Positions 1-10,873 of a stretch of DNA of 64,000 bases are shown here, in pieces (positions within the stretch are counted from its first letter, which is position 1; each line of letters starts with the position of its first letter). A program made the translations under genes and the position numbers. The notes beneath the pieces are model-generated. The model was not told the origin of the DNA. It was given only the letters and a program-made list of their open reading frames with translations, and did no database searches. Source of the stretch: Rugalucina vietnamica (Eukaryota; Mollusca; Bivalvia; Lucinida; Lucinidae); the NCBI GenBank assembly GCA_964017185.1, contig OZ024869.1, positions 54,648,761-54,712,760 on the forward strand, in the 5' to 3' direction.

Positions 1-881
1 AAAACGATAATTCAGAAAATAATTATTAATATTGCATTTGTCTACGGTTTATGTGGTGCCTGGCTATTTCGGAGCGCAAAGTGTTTTGTAAGATTAGGTT
101 GGTTTGAAAAAATATGACAAACTTGGTGGCTTTGCTGAAATTTCAAATTTACATGCATCTTCTTTTCAGAAATACCATTGCGGTAAATAATATACTTAAA
201 ATCAAAAGTCGTGCACAACCCTATATATTAATATTTCTGATATTATCCATCCATGGTTTATTCCAATATCAATTGTTTGACTGCAGCAAATTGCAAATTT
301 GGGCCCAAAAAGCTTCAAACATAAATAAATAAAATAAATAGAAATGACCCCACTGAAAGGTCTGACATATCAGTACAAGAATAAAACTAATTTGATCAAC
401 TCATCAATTTCTTTGTAAATATGTTACACTCTATGTGAGGTTTGCCTTTATTAAGCCAGTATGACCATTCGTCAGCAACATGAAAGGCATGAACATGAAA
501 GGCATGTACCGGTCGAGAGTCGATCCTGTGTATTTTTTTTTTTTTTGTATTCTGTGACTTGAGTGTCTTCTCAAACTGTCCAAAATGGGCGAATTGCGCG
601 TCTTATTGGTAGCTACTGGAGGAGGGTAAAACATGGGGCGTTTGACACAGCGATATATGCGGGGAAAGTGGCTTTTAACTTATTTTATTGAGTATATCAT
701 AAATACTATTGTCTACTTTGATGGTAATTCTTTAGTTCGTTATCTGATCGTAGACAATCGATTTCAATACTGTAAGGTATGTTTTGCTCGAAATGAGACG
801 TTATCAATTAATAAAACACAAGACAGAAATGGCGAAGAGACGTCGATCAATAGAATCCTATAGTTCCAAGCCAAAACCATA
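1..881. other. Unassigned AT-rich sequence, no gene recognised
   Basis: Only short open frames occur here, without recognisable domains or convincing splice sites. A poly-T run lies near 533-547. I see no repeat boundary that I can name. Confidence 0.5.
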
Positions 882-1060
882 TGAGCCACGACGTGGGAAA
901 GCCGGTCTTCGGGGTTTTCGACCAAGTTTGACACAAGCCGGCATGTGCAGTTACCGAAGGAAGTTAGAATCTTGAAGTTTTGGATATAAGTAGAGGAGGA
1001 ATTGTACTATCCGTGTAGCGAAGAAAAATGCGCTGATCAGCTGTGCAGTTACCATACCTT
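882..1060 (+). mobile_element. Hairpin MITE family A, copy 1 (3' part lost)
   Basis: It starts with the family terminal inverted repeat (TGAGCC...), then the shared body (GACACAAGCC, GAGGAGGAATTGTACTATCCG) and the first arm of the internal hairpin (GCGCTGATCAGCTGTGCAG). The second hairpin arm and the right terminal repeat are missing. Complete relatives lie at 5859-6101, 16053-16266 and 52322-52544. No coding capacity; a non-autonomous DNA transposon. Confidence 0.75.
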
Positions 1061-1159
1061 CAGTTCACTCTCAACTATCAGGCTTTTACATGTACAATAG
1101 TAAATGCGTCACTTCGTGAAAACAAGAGGACGCATGGTCGCTTTGAAAAATGACAAGTG

Positions 1160-1455
1160 GCTAAGGTCAACAAAAGGTGACATGCCAAGTTTCGTTGAAA
1201 TTGGTCTACCGCTTCTAGAGTAAAAGATTTTTGAATGTGTTGCGGTCGTCTTGGTCATGTGACGAACATTTATACAAACATTCGTTCCACCTTCCTAAGA
1301 ATATTAACCCAAACAAGCCACACAAGTTTTTGTTTGGTTGGCCCTGCGGTTTCAGGGGAGATGTTCGAAAATTGTGACCAATGACGACTACACTAAAGCA
1401 CGCCAGACCATGCACGTTATATAAACTCGCCTACGAGCCTTCGGCTCAAATGAGT
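1160..1455 (+). repeat. GGTCA bivalve repeat (family C), fragment
   Basis: It carries the family's marker phrases: 'CCAAGTTTCGTTGAAAT', 'GGTCATGTGAC', a long-range match to the 3' part of the units near 5 kb and 9-12 kb, and the terminal hairpin GAGCCTTCGGCTC at 1436-1448. It is non-coding and truncated on the left. Confidence 0.65.
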
Positions 1456-1813
1456 TAAGTTTTCAGATTAGCTGGACCATCTGGGTCATTTTTACGTGTG
1501 GTCCATTTATACCAAAGTTCTTATTTCTCCTTCCCGTAAAGCCTCCATGTGTGATTAGGGTTTGATTGATAGAGTTTTAATTGTCAGTGAAAAGAAAATT
1601 GATATATTAAAACACAGGTATAATGCGTCCGATGCGGACAACCCCTGTTAAATTAGGGGTCAGGTATAACAGCCCATGTCAATCTGAGCTATCTAGATTT
1701 GATTGCCATGCCAGATATTTTGAAAGTCCATTTCCCTAGAGATAATATACACAATAATTTATTATGTCATTTAAATGATTTTGATAATTAACAGTGATTA
1801 ACACAATATAAAA
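1456..1813. other. Unassigned spacer
   Basis: AT-rich non-coding sequence; nothing recognisable was seen. Confidence 0.4.
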
Positions 1814-2366
1814 CTAGATAAAGTGCCTTGAGAGGCACGTATACCCCCGGCTGGTAACCACTACCCCCTACCCAACCACCCAGCACATGCTCCCCCGACA
1901 TTGGACGAAAGACAGTACTCTTATCAACTTGCGGTACATTTTAGAAATAAGCGTTGTAGAGCACTTTGCTTACAAACATTGGGGAATGTAGTTTTAAAAT
2001 GACAGATCTATTTAAAACAGTATGCAGAGCTGACTTGTATACTCAATGTCGGACATAATCACGGACATTGTGGGTCAGGTCCTATGGTCTATGTACCAAT
2101 GCTTTTTGAGTTTCTGACACATGGTTGTCAAGACCTACAGAATATTAATCTTGGTAACTATCATATTATATAAATGTGCCCTAGATTTTGACCTCCAGCC
2201 CCACCCCTAGAGTTTGGTGCCAAAATAAGGGTATCTATGATCCAAATAGGAATACATTCCAATAGTATACTGACGTCAACAATGTTCACGGAATGACGGA
2301 ATCACGGAACCACGGAAGGACAGGGTGAATCCAGTATAGTCCCACTTTTCCAAAGCGGGGCTATAA
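1814..2366 (-). mobile_element. Helitron-like non-autonomous element (family B), copy 1
   Basis: Read on the minus strand, the 3' end is the hairpin GTGCC-TCTCAA-GGCAC, a short spacer, then CTAG followed by T. That is the classic Helitron 3' terminus. The body contains the family phrases 'CATATACCCCC'-like GC palindrome, 'GACAGTACTCTTATCAA', 'GACCTCCAGCCCCACCCC'. The 5' end (right side here) is divergent and its boundary near 2366 is a guess. No open frame. Confidence 0.6.
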
Positions 2367-3454
2367 AAATGGTGCACCCACACAAGATTTGGGAAAAAGT
2401 GCGCATCTTAACCAAATTTCGGTTTATGTTCATACCATGAGAGAGAACGTAAAAATAAGGCAAATGCAAATTTTGTTCACACTGTGTATCTATTAGCCAA
2501 GTTATGCCACATTTTCGATGAGGCGTTTTTATTGACGTCAGTATATTTGTTCAGATATGGACATATATATATTTATTATTCGTTGCGATATTATTGGTTT
2601 TAACAGAGTATATACATGTATAGCTTATATCGCTGCATATATGGTAAAGTTCATTGATTTTGTCATGAGTTTTTCGTTTGGATTTGGTTATGTAAGTACC
2701 GATGCGATTTGTTCATGAATTTCGTGATTTATATATTGTTTTTCGTCCATTATGACTATAAATAGTCTTGGTTTTGAGGGCTTGGTCATTCGAGGCTTGA
2801 CAGACCGTTAAGGAGTATTTCTGTGTTGTGGAAGTTCGTTTGCCCGCTCCCCGACCCCTGAGAGGGAATCAAGTAGTTAAGGTCTGAATTATATACATGC
2901 TACGTGAAAAATGAAACCAAAAGATATCGCAACGTTTATAAATATCATTTGACAAGATATTTATATCTTCAGTTCGTTTCAGATTGCCTGTTCTGATAGT
3001 GAGGTTGGATAGATGGATGTGTTTAGGTTGAGTCAGTGATGTGTTCCGAACTATATAAACTGCCCAGTGTGAGCTTAACCAGAGAAAAAGTGAACTTTCA
3101 TGTTTGTGTTAAGGAACTTTGAACTTTTCCACTTCATATTAATGTGGATTCTGGAACTACATCGAGATGGATATATGGTTGCTGGCTGTATAAATTTCAT
3201 TGTATGTGAATTTGTTTATTCGAATAAATAGAATTTGCTCCGGGTCTGTGCTAGCCATCACAAACGTATATTTTTGTTTAGTTGTCTTTCGATTGCGTTA
3301 AAGATGCAACACAGAGAAGTATGCATGGCTATGACTAACATGTAAACAGTTAAGATGTTGTTCAGGTATTGGTACATGTATGTTGTAGCCAATGGGTACT
3401 TTAAACTGTTACATCTTGTTTCCCCAATAAAAGAGATAAGATAATAAATAATTT
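2367..3454. other. Unassigned non-coding sequence
   Basis: No open frame with protein character and no repeat boundary could be identified. It is AT-rich with a short (AT)n tract near 2565-2580. Confidence 0.4.
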
Positions 3455-4018
3455 AAGTTACGTCTGAATGAAATGAAAGAAAACATAAATATAGAGAGAA
3501 AAAGAAAACACTATGCAAACAGCACATTTTCAAAGTGACCTAGATTTTACATGGACCCTGGAGTCCGACCTCATGAAAATACAGCAAACCTAATCTAAAT
3601 ATGAATGATTTTGACAACTGACTCATGAGATATACTCCACCAGAGAAACAAGTACTTAAAGCAAAACTTTGACCCAAATTAAAGGTGACCTAGTTTTTGA
3701 CCTCTAGCCCCACCCCCGGGCATGGACCCTAGGATCCGAACTCACAGAAGCAAAGCAAACCTTGTACGGTACCTTTGGTCCAAATATTAATGGTTTGTGG
3801 TGACTTGTTCATAGAATAGTATTCTATATATATATAGTGTATATTATATACACTATATATATATATATAGTGTATATTATATACACCACTAGAGAAACTT
3901 TAACCAAAACACTGACGCAAATTCTAAAAAACTTTCCGGGATCACGAACGAACAAACCGAACTAACGTACAAACGGAAAAGCAAAAACCATATACCCATC
4001 GACATAAATGCCGGGGAT
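3455..4018 (-). mobile_element. Helitron-like family B, partial copy
   Basis: It shares the 'GCACATTTTCAAAGTGACCT' / 'GACCTCTAGCCCCACCCCCG' tandem body with the copies at 10384-11661 and 14468-15644. It also has their 5' end: an (AACGAAC)-like run, then 'ATACCCATCGACATAAATGC' and 'CCGGGGATAT'. The 3' CTAG hairpin end is not seen, so the copy is truncated. Confidence 0.55.
3824..3886. repeat. AT-rich palindrome (TATATA/GTGTATATTATATACAC)
   Basis: The 17-bp sequence GTGTATATTATATACAC is its own reverse complement around the centre. It is present twice, separated by an (AT)n run, giving a 63-bp region able to form a cruciform. It lies inside the Helitron-like copy. Confidence 0.8.
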
Positions 4019-4430
4019 ATGAAAATATCCTTCGGAAGCAGTGAAAACATTCAAAGGGATAATGTATGAGCCATATCACGCAATTTCGGGTATTGAACCC
4101 TTTTACCAGTGACCCTAAAAAGTAATAATCCGGCGACAGAAGCCAAACGGTTGTACTGCAATATCGAAAATTTACATAAGGGTAGTCTATTGATAGCAAA
4201 ATGCTGTTTAGAATATGTCGCTCATCATGAATGTATTGTCTAACTGATCTCAAAGGACGGACAGAAAAATATAATCTGCACAATGGATGATGTACGGGCC
4301 GCAATACGGCACAACACCAGCTGACATATTGAAAATAAAATTAAAAAAAAAAATCCTTTGGAAGCGGTGAAAACATTCAAAGGGAGAATGTATGACATTT
4401 GAGATTATTTGCATTTTTTTCAGAAATCGT
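4019..4430. repeat. Dispersed repeat family E
   Basis: The phrases 'GAAAACATTCAAAGGGA', 'TTGTACTGCAAT', 'CTGATCTCAAAGGAC', 'AATATAATCTGCAC', 'CACAACACCAGCTG' recur near 40680-40830 and in both copies of the 1.12-kb duplication (for example 41490-41660). A second partial start occurs at 4352-4400. Non-coding; class unknown. Confidence 0.6.
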
Positions 4431-5345
4431 TAATGTTCAGTCCTACTGTCCATTTCCTGCAAGATTTTTCCTATAAATGACATTTTAACAGTTTTCCCCA
4501 ATCAAATGCATGGACGACCTAATCTGACCTTGTCGTAAAATAGGTCAAGGTCATCATAAGGTCATGATTTATTTATACATTGAAATACTTTCGTCATCGA
4601 TGCTTCATTCCAAATTTCGTTGAAATCGGTCAACCAGTTCTGGAGATTTTTGAAGGGTTTTTACCATATATTGGCATGGTGGCCATCTTGGTCATGTGAC
4701 CTGGATTATTTATAGACACATTGGTTCCGCCCTCCCACAGACGGTTCATATAAAATTTGCCTTTGACTTGCCAAGCGCTTTCAGAGAAGACGATCTTTGA
4801 ATAGCATGGTAATATACATGTATATTGCCCCGGGGTGGGGGCAGATGAACCCCTTGGGTCCAATATTTTCATTATTATTCAGGCCTACTGTCAATTTTCT
4901 GCACGATTTCTCCTTTAAATTACATTTTAACAGTTTTACCCATTCAAATGCATTGGCAACCTATGTTGACCTTGCCGTAAAATAGGTCAAGGTCATCACA
5001 GGATCATGATTTATATATACATTGTAGAAATTTAGTCATCGATGCCTCATGCCATGTTTTCGTTGAAATCCGTCCACCGGTTCTGGAGCAGATTTTAAAG
5101 GGTTTTAACCATATATGGGTATGGCAGCCGTCTTGGTCATGTGACCTGGATTATTTATATACACAATGGTTCCCCCTTCCTATAGATGCTTCATATAAAA
5201 TTTGTCTTTGATTGGCCAAGCGGTTTTAGAGAAAAAGATGTTTGAAAATGTGGACAGACGTACGGATGGAAGCACACACACAGGGACGCCGACTCGAGTA
5301 CTATACAGTATAAGCTCCCCATGAGCCTTCAGCTCAAGTGAGCTA
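4431..5345 (+). repeat. GGTCA bivalve repeat (family C), two tandem units
   Basis: Two successive diverged units each contain 'AAAATAGGTCAAGGTCATC', 'GGTTCTGGAG', 'GCCATCTTGGTCATGTGACC'-type phrases and 'TTTGATTGGCCAAGCGG'. The second ends with '(ACGGACG)' and a terminal hairpin around 5316-5345 (GAGCCTTCAGCTC, AAGTGAGCTAA). Short open frames in this region are by-products. Confidence 0.75.
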
Positions 5346-5639
5346 ACAAGAAATCCAAAATTTGATTCCTAATTATTGCAGAAATGGAGTGACTCTTGCC
5401 AAATACACTAACTTGTCTGAAAACTGTACCTAAAATACTGTTTTCTAAAGACTTATTAAATGGTACTTAAATAAAACCGAATTGGACAATAAAAAGTAAT
5501 TTTCAAAGTCCTTTAATATACTTCTGTTATACAGATAACATGAATAGCGTTATATTAAACAGCTTTATAAAATTACATAAAAAGCAGTCAACAAAAGACA
5601 AACAGTACCAATATGGACCAATTTGTAAGAAAACATGTT

Positions 5640-5850
5640 TTAATATATGCAGACAGCTGAGCCTAGCCATTTACATGCTGCAAAGAGTTCAACTAACATC
5701 AAAAGCCTGGTCATTCTCAGAGGGACTAATCAGTACATGGGGCGAAACAGGTAGAACTTGGCTTGTCTCACATATACTCAGTGTGGGACTCAAACCCTCA
5801 ACAAGAGATGATAGAATGATAAAGCAGCGATCACGACCAAAAGGCTAGAG
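5640..5850 (-). mobile_element. Possible degenerate tRNA-derived SINE
   Basis: On the minus strand a box-A-like TAGCCTTTTGG is followed about 50 bases on by a box-B-like GGGTTTGAGTCCC, as in a tRNA-related SINE head. No cloverleaf of full quality can be drawn, so this is not a tRNA gene. The open frame at 5540-5848 on the other strand has no domain character. Confidence 0.35.
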
Positions 5851-5858
5851 GGGCTTCT

Positions 5859-6101
5859 AAAGCCTTAAACGAGAAAACCGGTCTTCAGGGGTTTCTGCCA
5901 AGATCCGACACAAACCAACCAGTACTGTCTCAGAAAGGTGTTAGAAGCTTGAAATTTCAAATATAAGTAGAGGAGGAATTGTACTATCCGTGTAGGGAAA
6001 ACAAAGGCGCTGATCAGCTGTGCAGTTACTGCACAACTGATCTGCGTCTTTGTTTTCGCATACCGGTATGCGAAAATCCAGTTTTCTCATGACGCGGCTC
6101 A
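5859..6101 (+). mobile_element. Hairpin MITE family A, copy 2
   Basis: The left terminus is degenerate (AGCCTTAAACGAGAAAACC); the right terminus GGTTTTCTCATGACGCGGCTC-like is clear. The internal hairpin has arms ACAAAGGCGCTGATCAGCT and its near reverse complement (6001-6058). It is followed by the perfect palindrome CGCATACCGGTATGCG at 6057-6072. Non-coding DNA transposon. Confidence 0.8.
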
Positions 6102-6199
6102 AATTATGTAATCAAATAACATAACTCCATAAAGTTTATAACTGACCGGTGATCAAAGCATTACCTATGTAATTGCTGGTTTCCAGGTTACAGAAAATA

Positions 6200-6685
6200 T
6201 TTTTTTAACAAGAACTCCGCGGAGGTCGATATCGCACCTGCATCGGGCAAAGTCAATAAGCCGTGAAATATAGTTCAAGGGCACCGGGTCAAGGTGCGTG
6301 CTTGAAGGGCATGTCAAGGACAATTACTATGCAAGGTTTCAGACTCGCAGCTATCTCTGATGTCGAGAAAAACAAACCTCGACGTAAAAATTTTCAAAGT
6401 CAGTGGACCGTGAAATATAGGTCAAGGGCACCAGGTTAAGGTGCGTGCTTGAAGGGTATGTCAAGGACAATTACTATGCAAGGTTTCAGACTTGCAGCTA
6501 TCTCTGATGTCGAGAAAACCAAACTTCGACGTAAAAATTATCAAAGTCAGTGGACCGTGAAATATAGGTCAAGGGCACCGGGTTAAGGTGCGTGCTTGAA
6601 GGGTATGTCAAGGACAATTACTATGCAAGGTTTCAGACTCACAGCTATCTCTGATGTCGAGAAAACTAAACTTCGACGTAAATGT
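6200..6685 (+). repeat. 146-bp tandem repeat, three units
   Basis: The phrase CCGTGAAATATA recurs at about 6261, 6408 and 6554, each followed by 'GGGCACCGGGT', 'GTCAAGGACAATTACTATGC', and 'GATGTCGAGAAAA'. Units two and three are almost identical. The array runs into a (GAAC/GGAC)n tract at 6688-6730 and appears to belong to the inverted-repeat element that follows. Confidence 0.85.
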
Positions 6686-6742
6686 TGACGGACGGACGAA
6701 CGAACGAACGAACGAACGTACGGACGGACGGAAATTTGAACT

Positions 6743-8498
6743 CCTATATCGCACCCTGCTATAACACAGTGTATATCCGAGCGTATGCAGAACAGACGGT
6801 TACGGAACGGACAGACGTTTACAGGAGCACGCGCTTTTTCGCGCCAAAAATGTTTTTCCGTTCTTTTAAAGTGACTAATGCAAATATTGAGACCAAACTA
6901 GAGCAGATGTGATGCATACATACCCGTCTAGTTGTCTGTGCTCAAGAGCACAATGATTTTTCAGGGGGTTCGCCATAACTGCCCAAGACGTGTGAAAAAT
7001 GGCATTTTTTGTATTTTTTTTGGCTGTGTGTCGAGATTGCTTGCAAAATAAGCCATTGTCAACCTTTTGGATTTAGTCCGTATGTAGTTAAATACGTCCT
7101 GAACCACCAGACATTAAATATTTTATGTGTTTTCCAGTAAAAATAGCCAAGGTTTGTTTTTTTTCTGAAGCGTATGGTAATTTCATGGTTACGGGGCGGT
7201 ACAGTCGTTTGTTACGGAGCGGAACAGACGAAATGACGCATTTCCATACGAAACGGAACAGACGTAGGCGAGCTTTAGAATACGGATAGAAACAGACGCT
7301 GCATAGTAGAAATGTAAGATACAAACATGTTTTAGCTCACTCGAGCTTTCTGATTCACTATAGACAGCGGAATTTTTACAGACCCAGCGTCTGTCTGTCC
7401 ATCTGTTCCTCAACATCCTGCTTAGCAAATATTTCAACACATTCATAGGGAGAAATACATGAAATACCATCCGGTGGCTGCTAAAGTCCGGACCACAAGC
7501 CAATCACGTTCAATGCCACCCGAAGTATATTTTTGTTTATATTTTCAGCCATGAATAGATACAGCTGCTTAAGGACTGAGTATGCAAACAGGGAACCTTT
7601 TCCTTTGACCGAAATTCTAGGGTCTCTATATTACTAACGTATTCAGCACGAATGCCAGCCTTCCATATAGACCTCCGGTTAAAACAGACATGAGTCTTAT
7701 TATCGGACCTTTTCAGACTTTTTTCAGTCTTTTATTTTAGAATTTATTGTTAGATATGCACTATTAGTGATACTATATTTAAAGGAGAAGAAAAGCCGTG
7801 ATTGCCTCGTGATGCTGAGCACCAATGAAGCCATTGGTACCATTTTAACGCATTTGATATGGCGCGACCTGGGCGAACCCACGACATCTCGCCCCCGAAG
7901 CGGGCGCTTTTACTACTGAGCTATCGGGACCTCTCCCCACTCTCTCTCTGATCTGCTGTTTGCCCCCAAACAACTTTTTGTTTTCACAACATAGTCGATG
8001 CTATTCTGATACATGTACGATGCTGATCCAGGTCACCAGGTGTATTCCATCTGGTCACGTTCGAGTGCTACAATACAGAAGGTTGCCGCAAAGTGTTATA
8101 TTTGACATCACAGTGTTGTTCATGTAGTATTCATGGCCGTCTGTGACCGCTCCGTATGCTGATTCATCTGTTTTTTTTCGTAGGCTACGTCTGTTCCGCC
8201 CCGTAACATAAACGAATCTGTAGACTGTTCCGCTCCGTAATGTTTTTGTTGCTAAGCAACAAAATTCTGCTTAAACTACAAGGCTTCCATGCCGGAAATT
8301 ATGGTGTTTTGGAAGATAGTAGATGGACATGCAAGGCCGATATAACAATACATTCGAAGCGTACAGTTTTGGATGAAAAACTGTACAAAACATTTTTGGC
8401 ACGAAAAAGCGCGTGCTCCTGTAAACGTCTGTCCGTTCCGTAACCGTCTGTTCTGCATACGCTCGGATATACACTGTGTATAAGCAGGTGCGATAAAA
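6743..8498. mobile_element. 1.75-kb element with ~110-bp inverted repeats
   Basis: 6745-6858 and 8387-8495 are near-perfect reverse complements. Both contain GTATATCCGAGCGTATGCAG, ACGGTTACGGAACGGACAGA and GGAGCACGCGCTTTTTCG. The interior has more ACGGAACAGACG-type motifs in both orientations (7190-7280, 8180-8240) and carries an embedded SINE. No transposase is present, so this is a non-autonomous foldback or TIR element. Confidence 0.75.
7795..7935 (-). mobile_element. tRNA-derived SINE (tRNA-Pro-like head)
   Basis: On the minus strand the head reads as a tRNA: GATAGCTCAGTAGTAAAAGC (box A and D arm), then an anticodon arm with loop TTCGGGG (CGG, proline-like), then GTGGGTTCGCCCA (box B and T arm), 7861-7931. 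The tail has 'GGTACCAATGGCTTCATTGG' and GCTCAGCATC. The acceptor stem does not pair well, so it is a SINE rather than a functional tRNA gene. Confidence 0.7.
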
Positions 8499-8853
8499 AT
8501 AGGTAACCAGCTACACCCCCCCCCCATCGCTGACTTGTTAATATTGACCATGCTGCAATTAGGATGTTGTGTTTTTTTTTATTTTTTTTGGGGGGGGGGG
8601 TTGGCTGATTACCTTGTTTTCCCATATTGATCACTGGAAAATGGGAACCAGCAAATTAATGTTGATTATTGGATATGCTCAATTATGTGGTTTTCTTATG
8701 GACCAATATAATTTTCAGCCACACCCTGTGCATCAAACATTTATTTTTGTACACAAATTTGATTTGACTCTTTGAATTTTGATTTAATGTGATTCCTATT
8801 GCTCCAGTCATGTTTTATGGTCATGTTGTAACAGATGCTGCATACATGTAGAA
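8499..8853. other. Spacer with poly-C, poly-T and poly-G runs
   Basis: Homopolymer runs occur at 8516-8524 (C), 8571-8590 (T) and 8590-8600 (G). No gene or repeat family was recognised. Confidence 0.5.
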
Positions 8854-9190
8854 CTAGAAAATGTGTTTATGAAACACTATGTGTTTATGAAAGTATGTGT
8901 GTTTATGAAACACTATGTGTTTATGAATCGTTGTGCCTGGTGTGGGTTTGAGGAACACTTGTAAGACTCAATGAAAATGCCTGCAAAATGACTAAGTTCA
9001 AATTGTAAAAAATGACAAAAAATAATCTGAGGATTACATCAAAACCACATGCATATCTCCAAAGCATGTCCAAACACCTGTTAAGTTTTAAAAGAATTGG
9101 CATGAAACTGTAAGAGGAGTTGCGTGAAAATGTCCGAAAAATGACAGTTCAAATTGCAATTGCAATAAAAGTGACATCCAGAGGACCAAC
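8854..9190 (-). mobile_element. Helitron-like family H2, copy 1
   Basis: On the minus strand the end is the hairpin GTGTTT-CAT-AAACAC, then ATTTT and CTAG followed by T, the Helitron 3' signature. The body includes 'AAAATGACTAAGTTCAAA' and 'AATCTGAGGA' phrases that recur at 12120-12440. 8860-8925 carries a short tandem duplication of the hairpin motif (GTGTTTATGAAACACTAT). The 5' end was not located. Confidence 0.55.
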
Positions 9191-10827
9191 GAATGGTCCT
9201 GTAAACGCTCACCTGAAATCTGAGATATATACCAATAAACTTGTTTGACTAGAATGGAAATATACATGTATATAACCCCAGGGCCGGGTCAGAGCAACCC
9301 CTAGAGTCAATTTCTTTTTTTTTTAAATCATAAAACTTCAGTCCATTTGCCAATTTACTGCAAGTTTTGCCCTTCATATGACATTTTAACAATTTTCTCC
9401 ATTCAACTGCATGTGCGACCTAAGTTGACCTTGCCATAAAATAGGTCAAGTGATCCAAGGGTCACGATTTATACATAGGCCATCTGGTTCTGGAGAAGAT
9501 TTTAAAGGTTTTTGCTATTTATAGCCATAGCAGCCATCTTGGTCATGTGACCTTGACCATTTACACAAATTTTCATTGCCCCTTCTTAACAATCCTCCAC
9601 ATAAAGTTTGGCTTTGATTGACCAAGCGGTTTCAGAGCAGATGATGGTTGTATATTATGGTCATGTACATGTATACAGCCCTGGGGCAGGGGGCAGACAA
9701 CCCCCTGGAGACATTTTTTTTTATATATTTCATAAATATTCTATTTGCCCATTTCCTGCAAGTTTTGCCCCTCAAATCATATTTTAACAATTTTCCCATT
9801 CAAATGCATTGGCGACCTATGTTGACCTTGCCTTAAGATAGGTCAAGGTCATCCAAGGATCACGATTTATACAAACTTTGTAGAGCTCCATTGCCTGATG
9901 CTTCATGCCAAGTTACAAAATCATAGGCCTTCATTTTTGAAGATTTTTGCTATTTATAGCCATGGTGGCCATCTTGGTCATGTGACCTTGACCATTTATA
10001 CAAGTTTTCGTTGCCCCTTCCTAATGATGCTTCACATAAAGTTTGGCTTTGATTGGCCCAGTGGTTTCAGAGGAGATGTTTGAATATTCAGTGATTTTTT
10101 TACCAGCACATCCTGCATCCTATACTCATAATTTGGTCTCTGGGATGCAAAGTTTTAATTTTGGTGAGTCCCAGGATGCAATGATATAGTGGATTAGCTA
10201 TGCAAAATAGTGTTTTGGACTCACAAGTTGGCAGCTGGACCCATTGATATTGAATCCAGTGAAACCCAAGGACCCATTGCCTCAAAATTGTAAATAAATC
10301 ACTGAATATTATGGTCATATACATGTATATAGCCCTAGGGCAGGGACAGACAACCGCCTGGGGACAAAAATTTTTCATAAACACTAGAAAAAGTGCCTTG
10401 AGAGGCACGTATACCCCCGGCTGGTAGCCACCAAGCCCCCTTCCCTACCCCCTACCTAAACAACCCGGCACATGCTCACCCCTGACATTGAACATCACAT
10501 CACCAATGAAAAACAGTACCCTTATCAAGTACATTTTAGACACCACCAAGCCCCCTTCCCCACCCCCTACCTAAACAACCCGGCACATGCTCACCCCTGA
10601 CGTTGAACCTCACATCACCAATGAAAGACAGTACCCTTATCAAGTACATTTTAGAAATAAGCAGTGTAAAGTACTTTACATACAAACATGGGGAAGTGTA
10701 GTTTTAGAATGACATATCTATTTTAGATTGGTATACAGAGCTGACGTGTATACCCAATCTAGGACATAAGCGCGGACATTTTGGGTCAGGTCCTCAGACC
10801 TAGATTGAAATGAAAGTAGAATGTCAT

Positions 10828-10873
<46 letters not shown>

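Noticed and set aside
7861-7931. tRNA-Pro gene
   Set aside because: Boxes A and B are present, but the acceptor stem does not pair and a SINE-like tail follows.
8240-8634. Several overlapping frames on both strands
   Set aside because: They lie across the right arm of the inverted-repeat element and homopolymer runs.
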